Shown one piece after another: positions 22,812 to 33,236 of a stretch of DNA of 64,000 bases (within the stretch, counting starts at the first letter, position 1; each line of letters opens with the position of its first letter). The translations under genes and the position numbers were made by a program. Origin of the DNA: Ligustrum vulgare (Eukaryota; Streptophyta; Magnoliopsida; Lamiales; Oleaceae); the NCBI GenBank assembly GCA_963555705.1, contig OY743174.1, positions 54,768,234 to 54,832,233 of the forward strand, read 5' to 3'. The notes beneath the pieces are model-generated. The model was not told where the DNA came from, searched no databases, and worked only from the letters and a program-made list of their open reading frames with translations.

Positions 22812-22905
22812 ACGGATGTTCGGTCAAAGAGGGCCAAGACGTCGCCGGCGGTGTCCGTTTTATCCCTTGCCGGTATTGATTCGGCGTCAATTTAGTGCAG
22901 AAACA
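22812..22905 (-). pseudogene. Cytokinin dehydrogenase fragment, part 1
   Basis: Minus-strand codons end LALFDRTSVV at the Copia junction. Removing the Copia and one AAACC copy makes this frame run directly into LLEGEIIYLV of part 2, giving the DRTSVVLLEGEIIYLV pattern expected in cytokinin dehydrogenase. Upstream residues (about 22840-22905, IPARDKTDTAGDV) do not clearly match the family and may be foreign or intronic. Immediately beyond, at about 22947, a plantacyanin exon remnant begins. Confidence 0.65.
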
Positions 22906-22946
22906 TTGTCGTCGCAGGTGACATGGGATCTGGTTTTCGAGATCTG

Positions 22947-23662
22947 ATGTAATGTTGTCCCTTAACAAACTTAATTCGATCTTTTCCACTCTCGTAAATC
23001 TTGGCGCCCGATTCATTGTTGAACATTGAAAGCACATCCAAAGAATCGCAAGTGTTAGTAGATCTTTCATAAATCCTTTTCGGTTAAAAAAATCAACCAA
23101 ATAAGCCAAGACACCGGAGCTCGGCTCTTGTTCAAATCCTAGGATCGGCTCGACCCTATGGATCATGGCTTATTGGTTGAACCTAGCTGTTCATGAGCCG
23201 ACTCATTTTCTCTTTTTAATTTTAGAAAAATGATTAACAAAAGAAGCCAAATAACGAGCACGTTTTTCAAGAAATTAACAAACGAAGTCCAAAAATGAGG
23301 AAAAAATGAGTCTGCTTTAAAAAAATCAGCTGATAAAAATCGATCCATGGCTCATTTCAAAATGAGAACAAAAGACTTATGGATCGAATTAGCTCGAGCC
23401 AAGCCCGCGAGCGCCTCGATTCATTTGACAAAATATTCTGAAAACATAATACACTAGAAATTCATATTAAAAAAATGTTCATACCAAGAACATCGCCAGC
23501 CTTGAATTTCTTGCCATTTTCCCAGCCAGCTGCATCGAAGTCCCAACCTGCAGCGCCCCCAACATTACGTATTGCTACATTAGCCATGTTGCTCAAGACC
23601 AACATTCCCAACACCATTGTAATACCACAAATGGCAATGCTTTTCTTTTCCAACATTTTCAA
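22947..23662 (-). pseudogene. Plantacyanin pseudogene (copy A)
   Basis: Exon 1 (23662 down to 23485, 178 bp) encodes a signal peptide (MKMLEKKSIAICGITMVLGM...) and a cupredoxin start (AAGWDFDAAGWENGKKFKAGDVL). It ends at a good donor (G|GTATGAA). The exon 2 remnant (23025 down to about 22947) reads FNNESGAKIYESGKDRIKFV. The acceptor CAG of the paralogues is CAA here. An internal deletion removes the segment with the first copper-ligand His and a Cys, and the end with Cys, His and Met is replaced by foreign sequence. It therefore cannot make a blue copper protein. A Helitron splits its 5' leader from the shared promoter region at about 25734. Confidence 0.9.
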
Positions 23663-23717
23663 AGGATTTTTTTTGTAAATACTAAAGTGAAAATGGTTTT
23701 TCTTTTTCTATTCTAAA

Positions 23718-25691
23718 CTAGTATGACACCCGTGCGTTGCACGGAAGAACAATATGAAATGATTTTACTGTAAATATCATTAATAAATAGGAAAAAAATT
23801 GAACACATACTTTGCTTTGATTAATGATACAGTCTGTCAACGAATGCTCAAAATAGAAATAAATTACAATACTCATCAATTTTTAAAAACCTCTTTAAAT
23901 AATACATTGTTTGTATTATAGTTGCTCACACCCGTGTGATACACGAAAGTTGCTATAGACAAAATATATTTAAACAATTGCTCAAATTTAAATTAAATAA
24001 TGCAATTTTTCAAATATATGTTGTATATAATAAATAAAAAATTTCATCCAAATATTTTCGACTAACGTGAATAGAAATAATAACCCTCAAAATATTATAA
24101 TTTACATAAAATAAAGTAATTGTAACAAATTAAATATATACGGTCGTATATATAAATAAATGTAGCAAATTAAGCAATATTGACGATGCATGAAAGTAAA
24201 AATTAACCTTAAGATTTGTGGTGCACGAACGTGGAATTCAACTCAAGAGATCATTCGTATGATTAATATTTTAATTTTTAAATGCAATGCATTTAATTGA
24301 ACATAATTAAATGCATATTTAATTATATGTTAATAAAAAAATATTAATGAAAATATATATAGTGAGTCTTTTGTCTACATATGTTAATAAAAAATTAAGA
24401 AATAAAGTTTCACCATTTTTTAAGGCATATAATTATTTTTTTAATATTTTAATGAATTGTAAACAGTTGAATTGTTTTATCATCTTTACGGGAAAACAGA
24501 TCATAATTAAGTGTTTTAGAGATTGTACCGTGAATATATCAACTCCATTTCTGGAATTAATTTTCAATAAATGAAATTTTCTTTTTTTAAAAAACTTTTG
24601 AACTATAAAATTAGGCGAAATACAATACATGTGCAAAACTCAACTTACATATCCTCATTAAGATCAACGCTTTTCTTTTCTTATATTGTTCTTGATCATA
24701 TTCTTTCCGAAAAGAGCTTTAGGATAGACTTTTTTGGTATAGTTTGATTTTTTAAGCATTAATTATTAATTTCAAGTGTTTTTCTAAAAAAATAATTATT
24801 AATTTCAATAAATATTGTTGTATTAATTGATTCTTCTTTCTTCACACTGACAATTTCTTTATTCATATTGTTACATTATTATTTTAATAAAAATTACTGA
24901 TCGATCGATTGTTTAATAGAAATTATATGAACTAATTGTTAAAATCTGTAATATATTTTTACATATTTTAGTTACTTAAATTTAAAATGAAAAACTGAAA
25001 AATGAACAGAATCAGTAAATAAATAAAAATAATGTGAAAATGATGAATGAATTGAAGAAATCTTAAGTTTGTAAAATTAACCCAACTTAATTGGATTTTC
25101 CTTAAAAGTTCGTATAGTTATTATTTATTTTAATTTGATGAGAAAAATCAGAACAGAAATTAATTACCTATGACTAAAATGAATTTAGTTAACTAATTAT
25201 AGATAATATTATAAGACTTAAATGATATAATTTAAAATGAATTAGATATTGAGGAAAAATAAAAAATAAAAATTTACCTTTAATTTTTAATATGATTTTA
25301 CGGACAATATATTTGCAATTTGCTCTCACTTGTTAGCTTGTATTAAACTTCCCACTGTAATTTTTAATCTGCCACCCATATTACATATTTTTCGATTTCA
25401 AAACAACACAATAATTACTAAAAGAATAATAATAAAATAAAAAAAATAACATTTATCTAGATGACTATATATATATATATTACAAAGACAATAAATACAT
25501 TCATATTTATCCAGATCTTGCATACACATTTGACATATATCCACTTTACATTCACATTACTTCACTTTGCATTCACACTGTTTAATTTTATGAGAATTTA
25601 CTATTTATAAAAAAGAAAAATAGGTGAAAAATTATTTTTAAAAATTACCAAACATTTATATATTATAAAGATATAAAGATAAAGATAAAGA
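23718..25691 (-). mobile_element. Helitron, non-autonomous, minus strand (1974 bp)
   Basis: The minus-strand 5' end is A|TCTTTATCTTTATCTTTA at 25691. The 3' end is hairpin CCGTGCAACGCACGGG then TGTCATACTAG ending at 23718, with host T at 23717. It inserted between A and T without target duplication, as Helitrons do. Plantacyanin copy B shows the uninterrupted leader: TATTTCACATTCAGAAGAG in B aligns with TATTTCATAC-A plus TTTAGAATAG flanking this element. The body is AT-rich and homologous in opposite orientation to 31193-32628. No Rep/helicase gene was seen; frames inside look spurious. Confidence 0.88.
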
Positions 25692-25733
25692 TGTATGAAA
25701 TATTAAGTCATGTCATGAACTGAAAATTGACGT

Positions 25734-25743
25734 CTTTAAATAG
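25734..25743 (-). promoter_or_regulatory. TATA-box-like element of plantacyanin copy A, displaced
   Basis: Minus strand CTATTTAAAG, preceded and followed by sequence shared with copies B and D (GACATCAATTTTCA-like). The Helitron now separates it from exon 1 of copy A by about 2 kb. Confidence 0.6.
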
Positions 25744-27183
25744 TCTCTCTTTGATTGTTGTTACACTTATAGATTGTAATGATATCTTATTTAAATTTTG
25801 GTGATCTTAATTCTTGTTACATAGATTATCCTTATAATGAAGGAGATTTCATAATCTACACTACCTATTTGATTAGATTATATGTGTGTGTATTGGATAT
25901 ATGTAAATATGTGTAATTCGAGAGTGGATTGCTTAGATTTTTATTATTCTAAAGTGTTAGGTCTAAGGCTGTGTTTGACAAATCATTATGATTGATTATA
26001 AATATTATTTATAATTAGCAATTTGATAACATTTCGTTTGACCATTTTTTTAAAAGTAAAAAATGGTGCGTGAGAATATTTGATCAGCCAAATTTTGACC
26101 TGAATTATTAAATGTGACATGAGACTTGTGTCCTTAAATTTGTAACTTGTAATTGATGTACAAAGAAAATGTGACATGTGAACATATCAAGTATGACCGG
26201 TGACTTGTACAAATAACTTGTGACATATAAAATACAACTTGTGACCTAAAGTATGAATTGTGGCCTATGCAAATAAACACGCCACCAGAGCAATTACCAA
26301 ACCACCACCATCGCACTGCTAACCATCATCGATTCATCTTTACTTAACAAACCATCATCTCACCACCACCCCCAACCAACACCTCGAAACGGCCATTTTC
26401 TGGGTTGGACTAGGTGGGTGGGTGCGTGGGTATTGAGTAGTGGGGAGATTGGTCCCCCCCACCCCCACACACACACGCACAACTTCCCTAAATAAAATAT
26501 TTTTAGGTAATGATGTCAATCAAATATTACATTCTCTCTTAAGAATCAGGTATTTTTCTAAAGTTATGACAAGAAAATCAGTAATATTACGAATAGTTTG
26601 AAAATTACATATTTTTTAATTACAGTACATTACATCTAGGTAGTTACGTAATTTTCCCAATTTATAATTATACTGTAATTTATGTGAAATTATATACTCC
26701 CTCCGTCCTAGAAAGATAGTCCAATATTTCTTTTTCGTCCGTCCAAAAAAGATTTTTTGAGAGTGAAATTAATATTTTATGTCTCATTTTGCCCTTATTT
26801 AATGTGATTTTTATTAGTTTAAATAAATTTATACTCTTTCAATTTTATAGGAAGTTACAAAATGTTAAGTTCCTAATACATTTGGTCAATTATTTTACAG
26901 GTTGGATTAGTCTATCTTATTGTTTATTTCAATTTGGTCCCATTATTTGGAAAATAATGTGGTTTTGAATATATATTTTTGGGAAATTTTTGAGAAAATG
27001 CATAGTTAAAAAATATTTGCAAAGTAAAAAATGATAGGTTTGAAATTGAGTGTTGAACATTTTAATTTTGACTTTTGCTGACATTAGTATTTAACAACTC
27101 CATTTAAAAATTAAAATTAACGAAAAAATGTAATTGGTATTTTATTAAAAGCAGTAATAAGAGCATTAGGGCTCTACCAACAT
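25744..27183. other. Intergenic DNA between plantacyanin copies
   Basis: No gene was found. It holds upstream sequence shared with other cluster members (25770-25950), a degenerate stretch rich in ACTTGTGAC (26110-26275), a purine/pyrimidine-rich patch ending in a C run (26380-26475), and a Stowaway-like end TACTCCCTCCGTCC at 26695 without a clear opposite end. Confidence 0.55.
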
Positions 27184-27865
27184 CTAAGCCGCATCAATGG
27201 CTATCTTCATTCCGTTATTGCAATGTCCAGGAAAACTGCAAATGAAGTAAAATTTTCCACTAACAAGCTTAATTTGATCTTTCCCACTCTGGTACTTTGT
27301 GGCATTGCTCGAAGCGGTGCAACTGTTGTATCCACACTCGTCTACCACCACTACATTGTGAAATTCCTTTTTATAATTGAACACTGTATACATATTGATC
27401 AAATACCTGCAAACGTTAGTCGATCTTTCATGGACCATGTTCACACACCCGAGCTTAACTCGTACCAAAAGTTTAGGATTGACTCAGCCCTCTGGCTCGT
27501 GGTCCTTATGGGCCAAGCTTTTTAAACAAAATAATAAATTATCGAAATAAGTCTAGAGACGAACAATTTTTCGTGCGCTAGTAATCGTACCCACGAGACC
27601 AAACGAGCCGACTCGTGAGTCCACGGCCCATTTGCCTCCTGGATACAAATTATGAAGATAGAATATTACTATAAAATAAGGTCATACCAAGTACATCGCC
27701 AGCTTTGAAATTCTTGCCATTTTCCCAGCCAGCAACATGGAAGGCCCAACCTGCAGCGTCCCCAACATTATAGGTTGCTGCAGTTATCGTGTTGCTCAGG
27801 ACCAACATTCCCAACACCATTGTAATACCACAAATGGCAATGCTTTTATTTTCCAACATTTTCAA
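27184..27865 (-). CDS. Plantacyanin (basic blue copper protein), copy B
   Basis: Two exons, 27865-27688 (178 bp) and 27383-27184 (200 bp), joined by a 304-bp intron (G|GTATGACC ... TATACAG|TG, phase 1). They give 125 residues. An N-terminal signal peptide (hydrophobic ICGITMVLGMLVLS) precedes the mature start ATYNVGDAAGWAF. The type I copper ligands are all visible: His in EFHNVVVV, Cys in FICSFPGHC, His in PGHC, and Met in NNGMKI. The Cys pair YNSC/GHC forms the usual disulfide. Plantacyanins are small secreted, extracellular electron-transfer-type proteins linked to cell-wall and pollen-tube functions. The length is standard for the family. A TATA-like box lies 108 bp upstream (27973-27982). 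This copy looks intact. Confidence 0.93.
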
Positions 27866-27972
27866 AGCTAGGATTATTTATGTTAATACTAAAATGAAAA
27901 TGTTTTTTCTATCTCTTTTTTTCTCTTCTGAATGTGAAATACTAAGACATGTCATGGACTGAAAATTGATGT

Positions 27973-27982
27973 CTTTAAATAG
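27973..27982 (-). promoter_or_regulatory. Putative TATA box of plantacyanin B
   Basis: Minus strand CTATTTAAAG, about 108 bp upstream of the ATG. It is conserved at the same relative place in copies A (25734) and D (41588). Confidence 0.65.
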
Positions 27983-28060
27983 TTTCTAGTTGATTGTTGT
28001 CACACAATTGACCTAATTTTCCTATCCTAAATGAGATTTTGATAATACTAGCCACCATTT

Positions 28061-28565
28061 ATTCTATATTTCTATTATATTATGTCAATTTATTGAAGAT
28101 CTTTAATTATGTGTTATTCGAGCATAGATTACTTGTGCCTGTTTGATTTTCATTGTTTTGGAAAAAATAAAGTTTTGAATAATAATTGACGGGATATTGT
28201 GTGATTGAAAATTAGAGAAAAGTTTGATTTATGTATAGAATATTTTTTTGTTAAAAAATATGGTTAAAATCGAATACTGTAGAAAAAAAGTTATTTTTAA
28301 TGGATTACAAACGGAGACATAGATTTTTGTTACCATGAAGAAGATTTCATGATCTACTCTATTCGATTACATTATATCTATGTAAATTGGATATATTTAA
28401 TTATTTGTAACTCGAGCATGGATTGCTTAGATTTTTATAATCTGAAGGAGATTTGGTATTTACGATCACTATCTTTTTTATCAAATTATGTCTACATCTA
28501 TTGAAAATCTTTAATTATGTGTTATTCGAGCTTGGATTACTTCGATTGTTGTAATCCTATAGTAG
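28061..28565. repeat. Degenerate repeats upstream of plantacyanin B
   Basis: The motif TGTGTTATTCGAGC-TGGATT, followed by CTTAGAT, recurs near 28110, 28405 and 28519. Relatives occur upstream of copy A (25913) and copy D (42017, 42129). A MITE-like insert (about 28140-28318) separates the first two. Confidence 0.65.
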
Positions 28566-28595
28566 ATCTAAAAATCTATATGATAATTGTTCCAC

Positions 28596-28900
28596 GAGTC
28601 TAAAAATTTCTTACAAAAATGCCAATTTAAAAGGAAAAAGGAATATAGTTATACAAGGAATATTGATTTGCGACCAACTTGATCAGGGACGGTTCTACCT
28701 CATGGTGAGGTAACACGTCTACCCGTACTGAATCGGTAAAAAAAAAGAGTCTAATAATTTCTTACAAAAATGCCAATTTAAAAGGAAAAAGGAATATAGT
28801 TATACGAGGAATATTGATTTGCGACCAACTTGGTCAGGGACGGATCTACCTCATGGTGAGGTAACACGTCTACCAGTACTGAATCCGTCAAAAAAAAAAA
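28596..28900. repeat. Tandem duplication, 151-bp period
   Basis: The block from GAGTCTAA-AATTTCTTAC to CTGAATCGGT plus an A run occurs at 28596-28746 and again at 28747-28900 with few differences. It includes the left end of a hAT-type element in both copies. Confidence 0.9.
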
Positions 28901-29004
28901 AAAAACTAGTTAGATTTCTTGGTTTTTTTGAACTACAACTCGAAAAATACAGTTATTTGACCGATACCCGTCTCAACTGAACAAAATTATTGAATCCACC
29001 CCTG
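28835..29004. mobile_element. Small hAT-type MITE
   Basis: Left end CAGGGACGGATCTAC and right end GAATCCACCCCTG are inverted. The 8-mers flanking it, AACTTGGT (28827-28834) and AGCGTGGT (29005-29012), match at 6/8. A second left end with the preceding 8-mer lies at 28684 because of the tandem duplication. Confidence 0.7.
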
Positions 29005-29012
29005 AGCGTGGT

Positions 29013-30231
29013 ACTACTATATTATAATATTTAAATAATCATATTTATTAATTATTTCATGCACCTTGTCCATGAATTTAATTGATGTAGTGTTTGATAG
29101 GCGCAACATTTACCTAGGTAGTAATAATTTATTTTTCAGTATTTGATAACGTTAATTTGGCTAGGAATTCATTTGACTACTTTTATGAGAATTGGTGTAA
29201 TTCCTTATTTTCAAGGCAGACAAATTTTTAATCAAGATGTGATAGTTGGTTTCCACCTTTACATGGCAAATCATAGACACTTTGTTTGATCATTTCATTT
29301 GTTGTTAATTGATTTATTTATTTTTTTAAAAAATTAACATTATTATTATCAAATGCAAATAAGTGCAATTAAAAATGTCAATCTTTTGATTAATAGCTAC
29401 ATTTTGCTTTATTTGTTATGAAAAATAATGTCAATCAAACAACAAAACTTGAAAATTTTTTACTTTTTTCACTTAGAAAATTAAATCAATCAAACACATT
29501 AAAATTCCAATTCTTAGGAAAATGAATTATCGGGAATTCAATTCTCTATAATTCATTCAATTTCCACCATAATTCCACTATCACTATAAAATGAACCCTA
29601 ACATAACTTGCCCGATTGCATATATAGGGAACTATGAATTATTTTGACAATTTTAAGATTTTAGTATTTTATATTTCTCTCTTAATTAATATTGAGATAT
29701 GATTTTTGCATTCTATAAATAAGGTCGAGGCAATCGATTCGACCTTTTGGAAAATGAGATTTAATAGCATTTTTGAAATTAAATTATAAATAGATAAGAA
29801 TAAATTAATGATAAATAAGTGGATAATATTCGTGGACATTTTGATGAATAAAAATGATAAAGTTTATAAACATTAGCAAAATATATAACATAAAAATTTG
29901 AGTATTCTCGTGCGTGTCCAAATTATTTGTGATGAATCAACAAACATTTGACAAGCACGAGTGAATCGAGAAAGTTGTTCATGATTTTCGTATTCTCGTG
30001 CTTTTGTATGTTCTACTCTATATCATTATGATTTATTATTATTATTTTTTGTTGGCATAAGTTTAGAGAAGAAGATATCTAATGCCACGAGAAATGAAAC
30101 AACGAAAGCGTTTAAAAACCTGCATATTTGTTGAATTGATGAATTTCTACATCTACATATTTTAAAAAAAATGAATATGTACATATGAGGTCTACTATGA
30201 TGTCTCCAACTGATATTTCATGAATTAATTT
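29013..30231. other. Intergenic, includes a ~200-bp duplicated segment
   Basis: No gene was seen. The stretch 29985-30190 (TATGTTCTACTCTAT, then GAAACAACGAAAGCGTTTAA-like sequence) is a diverged direct copy of 32786-32990. Confidence 0.6.
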
Positions 30232-30928
30232 TGTTATGGTCATGTCTAAATGGACGTGACACATCATTCATAAGGGTCCACCATTAGACCCACAGGACAT
30301 ACAATCATCACTCTGAATATAAAACAGGATTCCAGACACATGTCGTGTCAAATTGCCTTTACTCTTATATATTAGGCTCACTATGCTGGACTCGTATTTA
30401 TCAGTGTCCATACTCTGGAAAGATGACAAGATTACTTAGTGTGTCAAAGAGATGCTATTCATCTGTAAAAAAACAGTTTGATGTGACAACGTCTTTAATG
30501 AAGAGAGTTTCTCTAGCACAACAGTCACAACTCTATTACAAAAGGTAATGATTAATACCAAGAAAATGGTTTACCTCATGAAACTTTGAGGTTCTGTCAC
30601 GTGTTAATAGTAACACGTGTCACAATCCTAAACAGCATTTACAACTATAAATAAATCACAATTGTCACAGAGAAAGATGTTAGTAATTCAACATATTACA
30701 CACTATATCCTTACTCCCACTCCTTTCTCTATTTTATACATATATATTTCTCTCATCCAATTATATTTTGCTCACAATGACTTAAGCGTCAAAGTGCAAA
30801 TGAGAGCCACTCCAACTTCCTTTGCATGTTGACATCGTTTGTTCAAGTGCGCCGAAAAGTTGACGTGTTCAAGAGAGAGGAGCTAAAACATGTTGATCTC
30901 TTGGTCCAACCTAATTTTGTAATCAACA
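30232..30928 (+). mobile_element. Old Gypsy LTR relic with adjoining PBS
   Basis: Probably TGTTATGGTCATG...GTAATCAACA, followed at once by TTTTGGCGACGTCTTTGGG, a decayed version of the PBS seen at 35002. Its second half resembles the Gypsy LTR at 34315-34998 (e.g. GTGTTCAAGAGAGAGGAGCT). The internal region fades out by about 31050, and no partner LTR was found. Confidence 0.7.
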
Positions 30929-31192
30929 TTTTGGCGACGTCTTTGGGAAAATACAATTCTAACCACGAACTCACGTATTTAAAAAATTCGCTCAAAATCT
31001 CACCAGTAAATATAGAAAAATGGATTTACTGAAAATACACATAAAAGGATTTAAATAGAGAGAACCACAAAATAGGCATAGAAAGATCTAGTAGCATAGG
31101 AGAAAATGAAGAGTCGCAAGCCTCTATAACCATACAATGTCGGTTACCTAGATCTAACAGCCACCAGCTCGCCAGATGACATCTCAGGTTCA

Positions 31193-31550
31193 TCTTAATC
31201 TTAATCTTAATATCTTAATATAGAATAGCCGTCATCAAAATACACACATAGTTTCCCGCCAAAAAACTTTCTAAATTTGAAATTCTTTTGCTAAAAATAG
31301 TATATTAAATATTTTAACAATTATTATTTTACATGTGTCCTTAATTGCATTGGCATCCGTGCTACATTATTAATAATATCAAAATGTTATTTTTTCTATT
31401 TTATTATTATTCTTTTAATAATTATTGTATTATTTTGAAATCGAAAAATATGTAATATGGTTGTCAAATTAAAGATCACGACGAGAAGTTTAATGCAAGC
31501 TAACAAGTGAGAGCAATTTGTAAATATATTGTTCGTAAAATCATATCATA
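31193..31550 (+). mobile_element. Helitron 5' part, interrupted by a second Helitron
   Basis: Starts A|TCTTAATCTTAATCTTAA after host A at 31192. It is homologous to the inner element from 31551 and, in opposite orientation, to the 5' half of the Helitron at 23718-25691 (e.g. AACAAGTGAGAGCAATTTG at 31502). Its 3' half was not identified beyond 32628. Confidence 0.7.
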
Positions 31551-32628
31551 TCTTAATCTTAATATATATATTCAAGTAGAATAGTCGTCACAAAAATCCG
31601 CATATAGTTTTCCATTAAAATAACTTTCTAAATTTGGAAATTTTTGCAAAAAAAAATAAAAATATATTGTATCAAATATTTTAACAAATATTATGATACA
31701 TGTGTCATTAATGCATTGACATCTGCGTTATGCTATTAATGACATCAATATATATTTTTTAATGTATAAAATATATATTTTTATAATAATTATTATTTTT
31801 TGATAATTATTGTATTATTTTGAAATCCAGAAATATATATATATATATATATATATAATACTACCAATAATTTGTTAACTAAATTCAATTTAGTCATAAA
31901 TGATTAATTTCAATATGAATTCTTTTTCCTATCAAATTAAAATAAACATACGAATTTTCGAATTAAATTCAATTAAGTTGTGTTTATTTTTACAACTGAA
32001 GATTTCGATCAATTTATTCATCATTTTGACATTATTTTTATTTATTTACTGATTATGTTCATTGTCTATTTTTTACTATAAACTTAAGTAACTACAAGTC
32101 TACAATATGCATAATATATATTACAGTTTTTAACAAATAATCATATAATTTTTGTTAAACAATTGATCGATCATCAATTTTTATTAAAATAATAATGTAA
32201 TAATATATATAAAGAAATTATCAATTCAAATAAAATATAGATTTATTGTTGTTTATATTATAAATATTTTAACATATTAAAAAAAAAGATAAAAATAACT
32301 TATTTAGAAGAAGAAAGTTTAACAAGCAAATAAATAATAAATAAAAATATTTTTTGAAAAGAACAAAACAATTTAAAAAGAAAATAAAAAGAACAATCCT
32401 ATAAAGATTAGAATTTCTTAATTTTAATTAGTTTTGTACATGTTGCGTTTCCTATTTTGATTAGTTCTGTTTTTTTAAAGTTTTGAATTCGATAATATTT
32501 TGTATTATAATGTTGTTATACTATATTTTTATTTGATGTAATAGTATAACTAATATAATTTCATAAATCTTGATCAAAATTAATATTACCTTTAGAAATC
32601 TTGTGCATTGCACGGATGAAAATACTAA
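31551..32628 (+). mobile_element. Helitron, non-autonomous, plus strand (1078 bp)
   Basis: The 5' end is A|TCTTAATCTTAATATATA at 31551. The 3' end is hairpin TGTGCATTGCACG (32602-32614) then CTAA ending at 32628, followed by host T. It shares long stretches with the inverted Helitron 23718-25691 (around 32100-32220 versus 24830-24990). No coding capacity. Confidence 0.8.
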
Positions 32629-33236
32629 TTATCAATAATGACAAACATTTTTCAGCCAAATGCAATGATGCTCAAAAGGAGAGGGCAGCCGAGTGAGAGA
32701 CTTCAGATTGGGCCAAGATTGGCCGGGTTCCATCATTGGACCATTTAAAATGTTAATCACGAAAGGGCCAATCCAACACATTATTTTTGTATTTTCATGC
32801 TTTTATATGTTCTACTCTATGTCATTATGATTTTTCGCACCTTTTTCAGCGTGTATTTGGAGAAGAAGATCGAAAAGGGAAACAATGCAACGAAAACGTT
32901 TAAAAACCCACATATTTCTTGACTTGATGAAATAAATAATTGGTTTAATTCATGAAAAATAAAAAATAAATATGTACATACGAAGATGGCACACAAGAAG
33001 GATTATTGACATAAACCCTCAGTTTATATTTTATCTTTAAGTTTTGTTCCTTCCTCCCTATACTTGTTGAAGATCGTGAAATCCCGTCTCCAACTGAGTT
33101 GGTAGATGGATAACTTTCTCATGCGGAACAACCATGTTATCTCGTGTCTACTTAAAAGTTCGAATTTTAATATTTTGCGTTTTATCTCCAATAAATATAC
33201 CTTTGTGTGTATGAATGATTCATCTTCTTTCAACAT
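32629..33236. other. Intergenic, nothing coding
   Basis: Contains the second copy (32786-32990) of the ~200-bp segment at 29985-30190. Frames on both strands around 33024-33336 look spurious and partly overlap the inverted-repeat element that follows. Confidence 0.55.

Noticed and set aside
22545..23166. Plus- and minus-strand frames of 70-131 codons
   Set aside because: They overlap the Copia 3' LTR, the CKX fragment and the broken plantacyanin exon. The 131-codon minus frame merely crosses these pieces out of frame.
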